DNA of 31,154 nt. It comes from Saprospiraceae bacterium. GTDB taxonomy: Bacteria > Bacteroidota > Bacteroidia > Chitinophagales > Saprospiraceae. The stretch lies in NCBI GenBank assembly GCA_016718205.1, contig JADKEB010000009.1:1-31154 (forward strand), in the 5' to 3' direction. Numbering within the stretch: the stretch's first letter is position 1; the number at the start of each line of letters is the position of its first letter. The position numbers and the translations under genes are program-made. Positions 7,200-16,567 of the stretch are shown here, piece by piece. Below the pieces are notes generated by a model. That model was not told the origin of the DNA. It made no database searches and saw nothing but the letters and a program-made list of their open reading frames with translations.

Positions 7200-8009
7200 T
7201 CAGAAGTGAGATAGCAAAAGTGGTATCAATCGTGGTTCTAATAAACTCAACATGACCATATAGGATGTGACCCAAAATATGATAACTTGTGTCTTGGTCG
7301 AAGCATCTATAGCGTCACCTACGATCTCGACCCAACGTGTAGGAACATAAAAAAAGGTGAAGACAATGAGCATGAAAGGCATACTCGACCACAATGCATG
7401 ATTAAATCCAAATCTGATGTCGATTTGACCTTTGAACATGACACTAAGATTGGTCATAAAAAACGTGATCAATACCAATTGCAAAGCTCGAGATGTCCAT
7501 TCCGTGACGATATTTACTTGATGTTGTGGTGGCTCGATGACATTGGCTATTAATCTTAACTCTCTGTATGCTACCCAAATGAGCACCAACCAATACGGGA
7601 TTTTTAAGATCCAAGTCGCAGTAGCATAAGCATAGCCGTAATGCTCATACACAAAAGTAAGTAATGGAAATAAAAGCAACACAACCCTAAAAAAGGTACG
7701 CCAAATAAATGACATCAAAAGCAATATGCCAAAATACCAACTTTTCATAAACCACTGCCAACGAGTATTTTGCAACACATTTACTTGACTAAATTCGACA
7801 CTCAGCACATTTATGTCTGCCTTTCTTTCGAATATTAAAAATATAGCAAAAACAATCAAATAAGGAAGTGGTAAGTTTAACTCCGTTTTACTTACATTGA
7901 TGGATAACAAAAAGCTACCAAGATGATAGGAAATCAGCGTTAAAACTAAATTGGACACAGCGCCTTTGTATCCCGATATTGACCAATTGCTACTAAACGT
8001 TTGAGCCAC
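7200..8009 (-). CDS. Polytopic membrane protein, unknown
   Basis: This 269-residue protein has about seven hydrophobic segments (roughly 20-36, 46-60, 92-106, 108-122, 133-150, 172-195, 205-222 and possibly 240-262) and no extracytoplasmic domain. The family is not recognised. Its start overlaps the 3' end of the TPR histidine kinase gene by 17 nt in a different frame, which argues for co-expression. A membrane signal receiver or transporter partner of the kinase are both possible. Confidence 0.72.
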   Translation of the reverse strand: MAQTFSSNWSISGYKGAVSNLVLTLISYHLGSFLLSINVSKTELNLPLPYLIVFAIFLIFERKADINVLSVEFSQVNVLQNTRWQWFMKSWYFGILLLMSFIWRTFFRVVLLLFPLLTFVYEHYGYAYATATWILKIPYWLVLIWVAYRELRLIANVIEPPQHQVNIVTEWTSRALQLVLITFFMTNLSVMFKGQIDIRFGFNHALWSSMPFMLIVFTFFYVPTRWVEIVGDAIDASTKTQVIIFWVTSYMVMLSLLEPRLIPLLLSHF

Positions 8010-10110
8010 TTTGTGTTCGGTCTATGGGCAATGTGATCACAAAACTAGTCCCTTTGCCAGCTTGGGAATGAACGACAATATCACCATGATGTTGTTTGAC
8101 AATAGCATAGCTGATAGACAAACCCAAACCTGTTCCTTTGCCCACTTCTTTGGTGGTGAAAAATGGCTCAAATATCTTTTTTTGCACATCTGCATCCATA
8201 CCCGATCCATCATCTGTTATGGTGATGACGCATTCATTTTTTATCGTTTTGGTTTCGATATTGATGTGTCCACCTAGCTCCACTGCGTGCACAGCATTAT
8301 CCAAAATATTGAGAAGTACCTGATTTATTTTACTTGTTTGGCACACGATACTTTCATCGTAATGATAGTCCTTTTTGATGGTTATTCGATGATTTATTTT
8401 ATGTTGTAAAATGGTAAGCGCTGTTTCTAATCCTTCAGTGATATTGTAAACAGAATATTCATCACCACTATCTCTAGCAAATGTTTTTAGGCCTTGCACG
8501 ATTTGAGCGGTCCGTTGAGCACCATTATTGATAGTAGCCATTAAAGATTGTAATTCAGTAGTTAGACTATTTAAATCTAAGGTTTGGATTTGGTTTTTGA
8601 TGGTATGGAGATCGGTTCCTTCTTTTTCTAATTTTCCGAGACTATCAAAAAGTGGTTGTAAATCTTCGAAATCCATCATCAATGCTTCCACACTTGCATG
8701 AATGGCACTCACAGGATTATTGAGTTCATGCGCTATACCTGCGGTCATCACACCTATGGATGCCATTTTTTCCGCATGGATGAGTTGCAAATTCGTTTGT
8801 TGCAGATTACCCAATAATGCTTCTTTTTCTTCTAGTAATGCCTTGGTGTGTGCTTGTTCTTGGGTCAATTGATGTAAGGCTTTGTTCCTACCACGATATA
8901 CAAAAACTACAAAGGCTAGTGAGCTTAATAACAAACAGATACTGAGTATTAAAATATTTCTTAATTGTTTTCCTTTTTTGTTTTCATTGTCTAGCGCTGT
9001 GATTTTATTTTCTCTTTCTGATAGCTCAAAGGCTGCCTGCATATCTTCCATTTTCATCTCGAGCGCTTCTTTGGCTGTTGTATCTTGTACAACAGATAAT
9101 AGTTCAAGATATTCCATCGCTTTCGGTAGATTGCCATCTTCTTTATACATCAGGTAAAGATTGCGATAAGCATTGAGTTGGTAAGATCGAGAGTCCACCT
9201 GTGTGCAATTATCTATGGCTCTTTTAAACACTGCTTTAGCGCGATCAGCTTGTCCGATGCTTCTGTATAGTTCTCCTAGTTTTAACAAAATCAAGCCAAT
9301 GTTTCTCTGTCTTTTTATAGTCTCGGCTGCTTGAAGTGCTTTGAGATAATATATTTCAGCTTCATTGTTTTTGCCCCAAGACTTATAATTATCCGCTAAG
9401 CCTAAAAAACTGATAGTCAATCCTTCATAGTTATTTTGACTTAATCTTTTGGGGATATCTTTAAAATAGTAAGCTTCAGCTTTTTCATATTGGCCACGTG
9501 CGCTATATACATCTGCAAATAAGGTATTGATGATACCAAGCTGAAAGGTGTCTTTGAGTTCGTTTTTTAATTCCAATGCCTTATTTAAATAATTTTCGGC
9601 GGTGGATAATTCATTGATTTGAATGTATGCCCCAGCGATATTATGATATGAATCTGCTATGCTTTTTCTAGTGGTATCATGGACTTCCCTGAGCATGAGT
9701 GCTTGCAAATGAAGCTCCAAAGCCAAAAAACTCCTTTCTTCCAGACCGTAAAAACCTCCCAATCTTGCCAAGGCAGATGCGACCCACAAACTATCTCTAT
9801 ATAATCTGCCATGCTGAATGCCTTCTTTGAAGTAAATTTCTGCATGCCCCATCCTGCCTAATTGCTGATTGATCCTGCCTATAGTCATTAATACATCACC
9901 CTGCAATTCATAATACTTCAAAGTAAAGATACTGTCGTTGAGCGCTTTGGCTGCATTTAGCAGATCGGTATTGGCAATATTTTTACCTTTTCCTACGATG
10001 GTTTTGAAATGTTCAACTCTAGCTTTGAGATGATCATAGTTTGGCTGTGCTTGCAAGTTGCAAAGCATAAAACCTACCAAAACCTTAATCATTCCAATAC
10101 GCATATTCAA
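7993..10110 (-). CDS. TPR-repeat sensor histidine kinase
   Basis: This 705-residue protein has a signal sequence (about 1-22, ending LQAQ), then about six tetratricopeptide repeats (roughly 75-350, for example AENYLNKALELK and AEIYYLKALQAA) predicted outside the cytoplasm. One membrane helix follows (about 382-404), then a coiled coil, then the kinase core. The H box MTAGIAHELNNPVSA carries His461, followed by the N box LNILDNAVHAV, DDGSGMD, and FEPFFTTKEVGKGTGLGLS. There is no receiver domain of its own, so the phosphate must pass to a separate receiver, most simply Asp54 of the REC-LytS protein encoded downstream. First gene of the operon; 40 nt separate it from the preceding secreted-protein gene. 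Confidence 0.92.
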   Translation of the reverse strand: MNMRIGMIKVLVGFMLCNLQAQPNYDHLKARVEHFKTIVGKGKNIANTDLLNAAKALNDSIFTLKYYELQGDVLMTIGRINQQLGRMGHAEIYFKEGIQHGRLYRDSLWVASALARLGGFYGLEERSFLALELHLQALMLREVHDTTRKSIADSYHNIAGAYIQINELSTAENYLNKALELKNELKDTFQLGIINTLFADVYSARGQYEKAEAYYFKDIPKRLSQNNYEGLTISFLGLADNYKSWGKNNEAEIYYLKALQAAETIKRQRNIGLILLKLGELYRSIGQADRAKAVFKRAIDNCTQVDSRSYQLNAYRNLYLMYKEDGNLPKAMEYLELLSVVQDTTAKEALEMKMEDMQAAFELSERENKITALDNENKKGKQLRNILILSICLLLSSLAFVVFVYRGRNKALHQLTQEQAHTKALLEEKEALLGNLQQTNLQLIHAEKMASIGVMTAGIAHELNNPVSAIHASVEALMMDFEDLQPLFDSLGKLEKEGTDLHTIKNQIQTLDLNSLTTELQSLMATINNGAQRTAQIVQGLKTFARDSGDEYSVYNITEGLETALTILQHKINHRITIKKDYHYDESIVCQTSKINQVLLNILDNAVHAVELGGHINIETKTIKNECVITITDDGSGMDADVQKKIFEPFFTTKEVGKGTGLGLSISYAIVKQHHGDIVVHSQAGKGTSFVITLPIDRTQSGSNV

Positions 10111-10150
10111 AATATAAACTGTAAAAATAAAGCAAGTGACCTAATTCCCA

Positions 10151-11032
10151 TCAAATTCCCTTTATTTTTAATTTTGGCAAACCTAGTTTTTTCTTTTTGG
10201 TATCGCCTTCTTTAGTTTGGGTTTCTTGATTGTCATCTTGTACATTGTCACTTTTTTGCGTATTGCTATCTTCCAATTTTAAACCTTCCTTACCGAATAA
10301 TTGGTCAAAATTTTGAGATGTTAGCGGTGTAAGACTTTCAAATTGTTTTCTTTTCAGCATTTTTTTATCAAGTGCTTGATTGTATCCCCAAGTTACCACT
10401 GCAACTCTCATTTGACCATCTACCAATCTGACATATGCTTCGGCAGGAACCCTGTAACGCATAACGCCTGCTTCAAAAGGATAATTTGGAAGTGTAATCC
10501 CTTCGCTATCATTAAACATTTTATAAAATTCTAGATGACAATTGTAGATGACATCGCCTGTTCTATCCGTGCGATCAGGAGTAGCACTTTCAAATGAAAT
10601 GTCATAAACCCAACAGACATCTTTGTGGTTATAAAACACTTTGTCAATATCTGTTTTGATCAAATCAATGGTCTGTTGTTTTAAATCATCCACTGTCAAT
10701 TTTTTGGCACCTTCTACTTCACTACTTGTGACAAAATACCTTGAGAAATTCCATTTTTCGCCCGCACCACCCCGAACATAAATAGCCAATCCAATGATGT
10801 TTTTGCTAACACCTTTTTCCTTTACAGTAGTGGCAGCCACGACCCTTTTTGCCATATTGCTAAAGGTATAACCTGCTTCTTTTTCTAGCTTCCAGTCATT
10901 TTGTACTTTAGCACTTGCTATTTTACCATGGTAGTTTTTGACATCTTCTAGCACTTTAGTATCTGATGGAAAACTCTGTGCATGTGCGAAGAATGGCAGA
11001 AATAAAAAGATGATTGTTTTTAAAGTATTCAT
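10151..11032 (-). CDS. Secreted protein of unknown function
   Basis: I start it at 11032, where MNTLKTIIFLFLPFFAHAQ gives a clear signal peptide. The longer frame from 11086 would begin inside the terminator stem of the upstream gene. The mature part (about 275 residues) is globular, with CWVYDISFESATPDRTDRTGDV in its middle; the C-terminal 40 residues are polar and Gln/Lys-rich, ending KKKKLGLPKLKIKGI. There are no known domain motifs. It follows a terminator, so it has its own promoter, and it may run into the kinase operon 40 nt downstream. Confidence 0.75.
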   Translation of the reverse strand: MNTLKTIIFLFLPFFAHAQSFPSDTKVLEDVKNYHGKIASAKVQNDWKLEKEAGYTFSNMAKRVVAATTVKEKGVSKNIIGLAIYVRGGAGEKWNFSRYFVTSSEVEGAKKLTVDDLKQQTIDLIKTDIDKVFYNHKDVCWVYDISFESATPDRTDRTGDVIYNCHLEFYKMFNDSEGITLPNYPFEAGVMRYRVPAEAYVRLVDGQMRVAVVTWGYNQALDKKMLKRKQFESLTPLTSQNFDQLFGKEGLKLEDSNTQKSDNVQDDNQETQTKEGDTKKKKLGLPKLKIKGI

Positions 11033-11056
11033 AATATTTTTAATGATTATTTGTTT

Positions 11057-11082
11057 AAAAAACCGGAGCTGTAAAACTCCGG
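11057..11082 (-). terminator. Rho-independent terminator
   Basis: Read on the minus strand, CCGGAG-TTTTACAG-CTCCGG is followed immediately by TTTTTT. It lies 28 nt after the stop of the beta-helix protein gene, so it ends that transcript and insulates the next minus-strand gene. Confidence 0.85.
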
Positions 11083-11109
11083 CCATGGGAAGATATCGAA
11101 AAGTTTATC

Positions 11110-12567
11110 TTATGGTTTTGTACACCCATTATTTTTACCGTATGGCTGTAATCCCAATTTGATCGCATCTTCCAAGGCCATTCTGTGTAACCACACTTCA
11201 GCATCTTTCGATACGGAACTCGCTTGTAACGGCAGACCAAACATAGATCGCAGTTGATTAGCACCACTATTGGATACTTTGGCAGCAGCATCTACTTCGG
11301 CCCGTGATATTTCTACCCTGCCAAAATACTTTTCTGCCCAATTTTTATTGACATTGAGTTTGATTTCCTGGGAATAATTATTGCCTGATTCTCTGGTTAC
11401 ATAATTGGCATAATCTTCCATTTCATCTAGTTTTAATCCCGTGCCAAACTCTTGGTAATCATACTTTTTATGTCCGACAAAAAGATTGTTTTTTAACGTT
11501 ACCAATTTGCATTGTTTTACATTATTGACACCACCGAAATCTGCAAAACCAAAGACATTATTTTCTGCTACGATACTCAATGCATTATCAAACATAATAC
11601 TATTGCCACCAAAACTAGCAACGGCATCATGTTTCCAAGAGAATAATATGGTGTTGTTTTTTATGGTGTAAGAAGGATGACCTGTAGCGCCATGGTGATT
11701 ACTTTTGCACATGATACCTTCACCTGTATTGTTTACGATCAGGTTGTTTTCTATCAAAGCAGCCCCATTTTTGCCTACCTGTATATCTAGTGCTCCCTGT
11801 GTAGGAGCTGTATTGGTGATGACACAATTTCTGACGATGACCTTGGTGCCGCTACCTGTCCTGATTTTAATGCCCGGTGTATTAGGAGTAGGATTCATTC
11901 CTTTTTCAGGACTTGCTTTTCTGCGAATAAAATCTTCTTTAGCATCAGAGTAATAGTTTCTAGCTCCATTATCTATAATAATACCGTCGATAATAATCTC
12001 ACCTATCCAGTCTTTGTAACCTTTGTCGGTCAGGATACCAATTCTTTCGGTTGTCAATCCTTTACTAATATCATTGGTACCACTAAATACCGTTTTGAAT
12101 TGTCCCCAAGGATCTCGTTGGCTGAAATCAGGACTATAACCACCTATGATCGAAAATGGCACACTAAACACATCCGAACTTTGGTCAGCTTTACTAGTGT
12201 AAGTACCTGCTGCGATGTGCACGACATCACCCGCTTTGATTTGCATGGCAATCGCTGCGATATCTTTGGCAGGAGCAGATTTAGACGCTTCTTTTCCTTT
12301 GCCCGTAGGGCTGATGTAGTAGTTGTTTTGATCACTTACTTTTGGTGTTTCAGCGACAGAGTTACTGGATGATTTTTCAGAAGCTTTTGGCGTGACAGCA
12401 TTCGTTGCTTTTTTGCCATATTCAGATGAAGTCACTTTGGAAATATCAGAACTGGCTTTACTGACAGACTTTTTAAGTTTGTCAAACTGGCCGTACGAAA
12501 CAGAAACCGTCAAAAGACAAAGCGTAAAAACAAAAGATCTAACTAAAAACATTTTTTTATCAAACAT
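11110..12567 (-). CDS. Secreted right-handed beta-helix protein (DUF1565-like)
   Basis: The signal peptide MFDKKMFLVRSFVFTLCLL ends near VSVSYGQ. A low-complexity Ser/Lys linker follows, and then YYISPTGKGKEASKSAP with AGDVVHIAAGTYTSKA, the entry to DUF1565/PbH1 parallel beta-helix proteins. The middle (about 230-400) has repeated strands with Asn ladders (VIVRNCVITNTAP, ALIENNLIVNNTGEG, YTIKNNTILF, IVAENNVFGFAD, VTLKNNLFVGHKK). Such proteins bind or cleave polysaccharides, but I see no catalytic set. I chose 12567 over the ATG at 12591 because the -7 box at 12597-12604 puts the transcript start at about 12590. A terminator follows at 11057-11082. Confidence 0.82.
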   Translation of the reverse strand: MFDKKMFLVRSFVFTLCLLTVSVSYGQFDKLKKSVSKASSDISKVTSSEYGKKATNAVTPKASEKSSSNSVAETPKVSDQNNYYISPTGKGKEASKSAPAKDIAAIAMQIKAGDVVHIAAGTYTSKADQSSDVFSVPFSIIGGYSPDFSQRDPWGQFKTVFSGTNDISKGLTTERIGILTDKGYKDWIGEIIIDGIIIDNGARNYYSDAKEDFIRRKASPEKGMNPTPNTPGIKIRTGSGTKVIVRNCVITNTAPTQGALDIQVGKNGAALIENNLIVNNTGEGIMCKSNHHGATGHPSYTIKNNTILFSWKHDAVASFGGNSIMFDNALSIVAENNVFGFADFGGVNNVKQCKLVTLKNNLFVGHKKYDYQEFGTGLKLDEMEDYANYVTRESGNNYSQEIKLNVNKNWAEKYFGRVEISRAEVDAAAKVSNSGANQLRSMFGLPLQASSVSKDAEVWLHRMALEDAIKLGLQPYGKNNGCTKP

Positions 12568-12596
12568 TATTTTTTGGTTTTTTTGAATCAATAGCC

Positions 12597-12604
12597 CAAA
12601 GGTA
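12597..12604 (-). promoter_or_regulatory. Minus-strand TACCTTTG -7 box
   Basis: CAAAGGTA on the plus strand gives TACCTTTG on the minus strand, 29 nt upstream of the chosen start of the beta-helix protein. It is the basis for rejecting the longer N-terminus. No clear -33 box is seen. Confidence 0.55.
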
Positions 12605-12851
12605 GATCGATGTGCTAAGATGATAATGATGGATTGTAGTGAAGTAGGATTATTGTGTAGTGAAGTGGTGGAAATATATTTTGATATCTATGAAGGATTA
12701 CAAAAAAGAATAAAATAGGCTAACAAAAGAAAAAAATGGTCGAGATCAAAATTATATTCTAAATAAATACAATCTAGGCCATAATATAACGGGAAATATA
12801 AAGAAAATTGAATAGGATCAATTAAATTTGTGAATAGGATGAAAATATAGA

Positions 12852-12883
12852 TTTGGACATTTTAGAAAGTTGACATATATTTG
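12852..12883 (+). promoter_or_regulatory. Bacteroidota promoter (TTTG-N20-TATATTTG)
   Basis: TTTG at 12852-12855 and TATATTTG at 12876-12883 are 20 nt apart, matching the -33/-7 arrangement of Bacteroidota housekeeping promoters. A second -7-like box, TACTTTTG, lies at 12917-12924. Either would leave a leader of over 100 nt before the ATG at 13045. Confidence 0.6.
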
Positions 12884-13044
12884 AGCTTACGAACAAAGAA
12901 GGGAGATGACTTTAATTACTTTTGCATCTAAAAATTATTTATTTTCAGAAAAACCGAAAGTTGCTAGAATTTTTGTTTGTCTGATAAGAAGTTATCTCAG
13001 ATTAAGAACAAAACAAAATTATTTTACAAATAAAATTTAAACAA

Positions 13045-13800
13045 ATGATTATTTTCGGAACAAAGGCAAGTAATATTGGAAGCTTTGATGTGCCAAAATC
13101 AAAATGTGAATATTGTGAGTTGGAAAGCACTCAAAGAATTTCTGTTTTTGGTAAATATGCACATATTTTTTGGATACCTATATTTCCGACAAGTAAAAAA
13201 GCCATTGCAGAGTGTACCCATTGTAAGCGAACAATTGAACAAAAGGATTTTTCTGATAAATTAATACAACTTTATCAAGAGAACAAATCAAAAGCAAAAA
13301 GACCATTTTGGCATTGGTTAGGTTTAGGTATTATAGGAAGTTTAATTGCATTGATAACAATCATTGGCATTACAGCAGAAGAAGATCCGAGAAGTATGAT
13401 GTTGAATAACGATCTGAGTATGATGTCTTCTTCACCAACGATGGAAAGCGACTCGATATCATTTAAAATTAAACAAATATTTGATCAAGTGGTAACTGAA
13501 GAAATCAATCCTTCAAACTTTGAATATTTGACTAAAATTCAAGGCAATAAAGCGTTAATTTTGGTAAAAATGCCGAAACTAAAAAAAGTAGAAAAAAGTG
13601 GAAGATCAGAAGCACTTGAAATGATAGAAATGATAACAAACAATCAGCAAGATCTTAACGATAAAGAAAAATACATTGGTGTACAAGGAGCGATTTCAAT
13701 GATGCTTATAAAAACACCTACATATGAGAAGAACAGCAAATTAGCGTTGACTAGAGAACTGTATGAGTTTTATGGAACAAAGGATGAGTTTAAAAAATAA
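13045..13800 (+). CDS. Zinc-ribbon membrane protein
   Basis: This 251-residue protein has an N-terminal zinc ribbon with Cys21-x2-Cys24 and Cys57-x2-Cys60 (KCEYCE and ECTHCK) around an aromatic segment HIFWIPIFPTSKKA. One membrane helix follows (about 92-109) and then an outer or soluble domain of about 140 residues with no known motif. FWIPIFPTSKK before the second CxxC is typical of the zinc-ribbon proteins found beside membrane domains in many bacteria. Their role is unclear. The stop is 7 nt before the TAACA of element S2, the gene-then-element order seen along the accessory block. Confidence 0.75.
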   Translation: MIIFGTKASNIGSFDVPKSKCEYCELESTQRISVFGKYAHIFWIPIFPTSKKAIAECTHCKRTIEQKDFSDKLIQLYQENKSKAKRPFWHWLGLGIIGSLIALITIIGITAEEDPRSMMLNNDLSMMSSSPTMESDSISFKIKQIFDQVVTEEINPSNFEYLTKIQGNKALILVKMPKLKKVEKSGRSEALEMIEMITNNQQDLNDKEKYIGVQGAISMMLIKTPTYEKNSKLALTRELYEFYGTKDEFKK

Positions 13801-13805
13801 CCCGA

Positions 13806-13868
13806 GATAACAATGCACTGTACGGACAGACTTGCTATCGCTGCGTCCGTCGCCAGTGCTGGACGTCC
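13806..13868 (+). repeat. S2: short attC-like hairpin element
   Basis: TAACA at 13808-13812 opens it. The arms GCACTG (13815-13820) and CAGTGC (13854-13859), plus ACGGAC (13822-13827) and GTCCGT (13845-13850), pair perfectly with a few extrahelical bases. It closes with ACGTCC, a degenerate CGTT end. Its core (13827-13849) is identical to that of S1. The truncated resistance-like gene begins at its right edge. Confidence 0.55.
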
Positions 13869-14548
13869 AAAATGAAGGGGACAAATATTCAGATATTGAA
13901 TTCTACATCTTCTTGAAGGATAAAGAAAAATTTTCCGCTGAAAATTGGGTAAGCCAAATTCATCCTTTGGCATTATATTTTACCAACGAGTTTGGAAGTG
14001 AAGTTGCCATTTTTGAAAATATGATAAGGGGGGAGTTTCATTTTTTGACAAACGACCAAATGGAAGTTATCAAATCGTGGGACGGTTTGGTAGAGTTTAG
14101 CGACTTTGACAAGATGATTTTAGTAGATAAAGAAGATTTATTGACTAACACGCTCAAAGAAATAAAAACTAAAGTACCTGATCGAACAACAAATGAAAAT
14201 ATCCTGTGGTTGAGCCAATCATTGTTGAATGTTTTACTTACAACAAGCAACTTAATTAAACGACAGGAATTTGCTCACGCTTACCAAAGCTTATCAAATG
14301 TTCAAAAATATTTACTTTGGTTAATAAGAATTGAAACATACCAAACCAAACATTGGGAAAGTCCAACAAAAAGCTTGGAAAAAGACATAGATCCAGATTG
14401 GTATTCGTTATTTCAGCAGACAACATCAGAATTAGATCCGACAGATATTAAAACAGCTTTCAAGAAGACATTAACATTGACTGAAAAACTTTTTGATAAT
14501 CTTGGAGTTGAAGCAAAATTAAAGGGGGTATTAAGGAGAATTGAATAA
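13865..14548 (+). pseudogene. 5'-truncated lincosamide nucleotidyltransferase-like (Lnu(B)/Lnu(F)-type) gene
   Basis: The frame reads NEGDKYSDIEFYIFLKDKE, and later FENMIRGEFHFL. From memory this closely matches Lnu(B)-type enzymes (GEGDxYSDIEFYIFLK and IRGEFHFL), which adenylylate lincosamides. The DxE pair of the nucleotidyltransferase site (SDIE) is present. The roughly 35 N-terminal residues with the conserved GSF motif are missing, and upstream sequence is element S2, which enters just before NEGD. The only in-frame start is a TTG inside S2, and the ATG at 13873 is out of frame. The remaining length agrees with the family. It is probably inactive unless a start in S2 is used. The stop is 11 nt before S3. 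Confidence 0.65.
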
Positions 14549-14558
14549 ATAAACTACC

Positions 14559-14688
14559 GCCAACATTGTATAAGCGTAATGCGGGCGAAGTGGCTAAAAT
14601 TTAGTATTTTGCCATCTATCAAAGTTCGTGTTGGCGGACAGTGTATTGCTCCGAAAACCCGCACTACGCTTATACTTGACCGTTGTCA
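14559..14688 (+). repeat. S3: long attC-like hairpin element
   Basis: It starts CCAACA (14560-14565). The arms TGTATAAGCGTAATGCGGG (14567-14585) and its near-complement (14658-14675) differ at one internal base. It ends ACCGTTGTC (CGTT at 14681-14684). The 70-nt centre contains a secondary hairpin (TGGC..AAAAT / ATTTT GCCA near 14591-14614). It follows the Lnu-like gene by 11 nt and precedes the next operon by about 30 nt. Confidence 0.65.
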
Positions 14689-14718
14689 GATATTGTAAAA
14701 AACGAAACCATACAAAGA

Positions 14719-15762
14719 ATGGAGATAAAAATACAGACTACTTCGAAAGACGAATTTAACATTTATAGGTGGTCATTACAACTTTCCGAACCTACCAAGT
14801 GAGTTTGCAGAAAACTCTTTAAATTTTGTTGCTAACCTAAAACAGCAAGTACCCCAGCAAAGTACATTGTTGAGTTTCATCAACGATATAAGATTTTCAA
14901 ACTTTTGCAGTATTGGGGCTTGTGAACTTGATTTAACCGTTAATGCTAAAATTGCATCACAAGGAGAAATTGATTTAGACAAAATTCTTCCAAGTGAAAT
15001 TTTTTGGTTTCTGACAAAATTAAGGAGAGGTTGCAAACAATTATTCAAATGGGTTATTTGAAAGAATTGTCGAACTATGTTATCAATGAAATTCAACCAA
15101 AGGTTGAGATTTTAAGAAACAACACAGGAATGAAACTATCCGCTTTGTACTATATTTTTCAGGCATCAAAACAATATGTAAACAACGGGTATAAAAACGA
15201 TATTATTTTTGCAATGGATTACTTTATGTACTGTCTTGATAAGGATAACTTTGTTCCTTTCCAATTCAAACAGAGTTTCAATAAATTAGATGTAATTTGG
15301 GAAAAAAGCATCTATAACTACGCCTCAAAAACCATTAGAAAATTTCACGAAAAAGGGTTATCTAACGAATTGGTAATTACTGAGAATAATGGAACAACTC
15401 AATTTAGTTGTAAAGCATTTGATGGTTCAATTATAGAGTTGAGAAAAGAGGAAACAAGCCCATACTTTAATGCGGTTAATAAATGTCCTCTAATTATTGC
15501 CACACTTTACTACAAAGTTGTTTCAACCTTTTTAAATAAATCAAAAAAAATCAATATCTATTATGTAATTCCTTCTTATGATAGAAGTAGGGTAAATTTA
15601 GGCACAGAGGCATTTTTTAAGGTTTATTTTCAAGAATTACAAAAAAATAGCCCAAGCCTTTCCGTAAATATTCATAATATTTATTGGATTGAACCGCAAT
15701 CTACCGTGAATATAGTTGATACTTATTCTGAAAACTCAAAATCAATTTCAATTTATGAATAA
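14719..15762 (+). pseudogene. Unknown protein, first gene of the broken operon (two frameshifts)
   Basis: Three reading frames join into one product of about 345 residues. MEIKIQTTSKDEFNI starts at 14719, the frame continues NFPNLPSEFAENSLNFVANL (frameshift near 14767), and near 15010 it shifts again into KIKERLQTIIQMGYLKEL, running to the TAA at 15760-15762. The C-terminal half has NIYYVIPSYDRSRVNLGTEA. I do not recognise the family, and there is no membrane helix or signal peptide. Its last codons overlap the start of the methyltransferase gene (ATGAATAA, 15755-15762), a sign of translational coupling. Confidence 0.55.
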
Positions 15763-16567
15763 TCAAATTCAAAGAGTAGCAATGTAGCTATTACATTTTA
15801 CGAAAAGATAATTTTCACAATTCAGAGCCGATTTGTCATACTATGCCGCATTAATTCGTGCTACTAAGCCAAAAAAATATCCTCGAATTAGGATGTGGTA
15901 GCGGTAGATTATTTCCTACTTTTATTCAAGAAGGAGTAGAGAATATTACAGGTATTGATATTAGTGATGAAATGATATTGAAAGCAAAAACCAAGCATCC
16001 TTCATTAAACGTAAAAATCAAGGAGATATTTTGGATTTCAAAGTCAGGAAAAATTTGATTTGATTGTTATTAGCAATTCTTTATTGAAACATATTGAAAC
16101 AAGCGAAAACCGAATAAAATTCTTGAAAATGCAAAACTTCACCTGTCGGAAAGAGGTGTAATATCTATGACCACAGCCCATACTTATATTATGTTTCTGA
16201 AACATCAGATTGGTATAAAGCTGAAAGTTCAGTTATTGCAGAGTGGATACCTAACAAAACGAAATTTTGAAAGGTTATCAATGGCGTAAAGAAGTCATTG
16301 ATAATCAAGATGTTACCGCGAAATGGAGGCATTTGAAAATGGTGTTACTAATTTTGAAGTTCAGTTTTCAACTTATGTTTTACTATTCAAGAATTGATAC
16401 AACACATAGATGGTATTTCGCTAAATTATGTTCAAGTAATGACAGACTATTTTCCAAAAGGTATTTTACCCAACGGCAAATAGATTTATTTCCATTTTAG
16501 GAATACGCCCCGATATTTGAATGAATATAAATTGAGAGAATACAACAAGAAACTAAAATTGCTATGA
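15755..16567 (+). pseudogene. SAM-dependent methyltransferase (frameshifted)
   Basis: The segment KNILELGCGSGRLFPTFIQE, followed by ITGIDISDEMILKAKTKHP, is a textbook class I methyltransferase motif I and II. FDLIVISNSLLKHIE (near 16053-16095) corresponds to motif IV/V. The rest (ETSDWYKAESSVIAEW, DTTHRWYFAKLC/NYVQVMTDYFPKG) is spread over all three frames with at least four single-base shifts. The product would be about 265 residues. It overlaps both neighbours (8 nt and ATGA). A small-molecule substrate made or modified by the operon is plausible but unknown. Confidence 0.7.

Larger units (their letters stand above)
12592..13044. other. Divergent intergenic region
   Basis: These 450 bp lie between the minus-strand beta-helix gene and the plus-strand zinc-ribbon gene. 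They hold a promoter box in each direction and no reading frame worth naming. The DNA is strongly AT-rich. I see no hairpin element of the S family here, so the zinc-ribbon gene has an element only on its 3' side. Confidence 0.6.

Noticed and set aside
10151..11086. N-terminal extension of the secreted protein from 11086
   Set aside because: It would begin within the terminator region and hide the signal peptide that starts at 11032.
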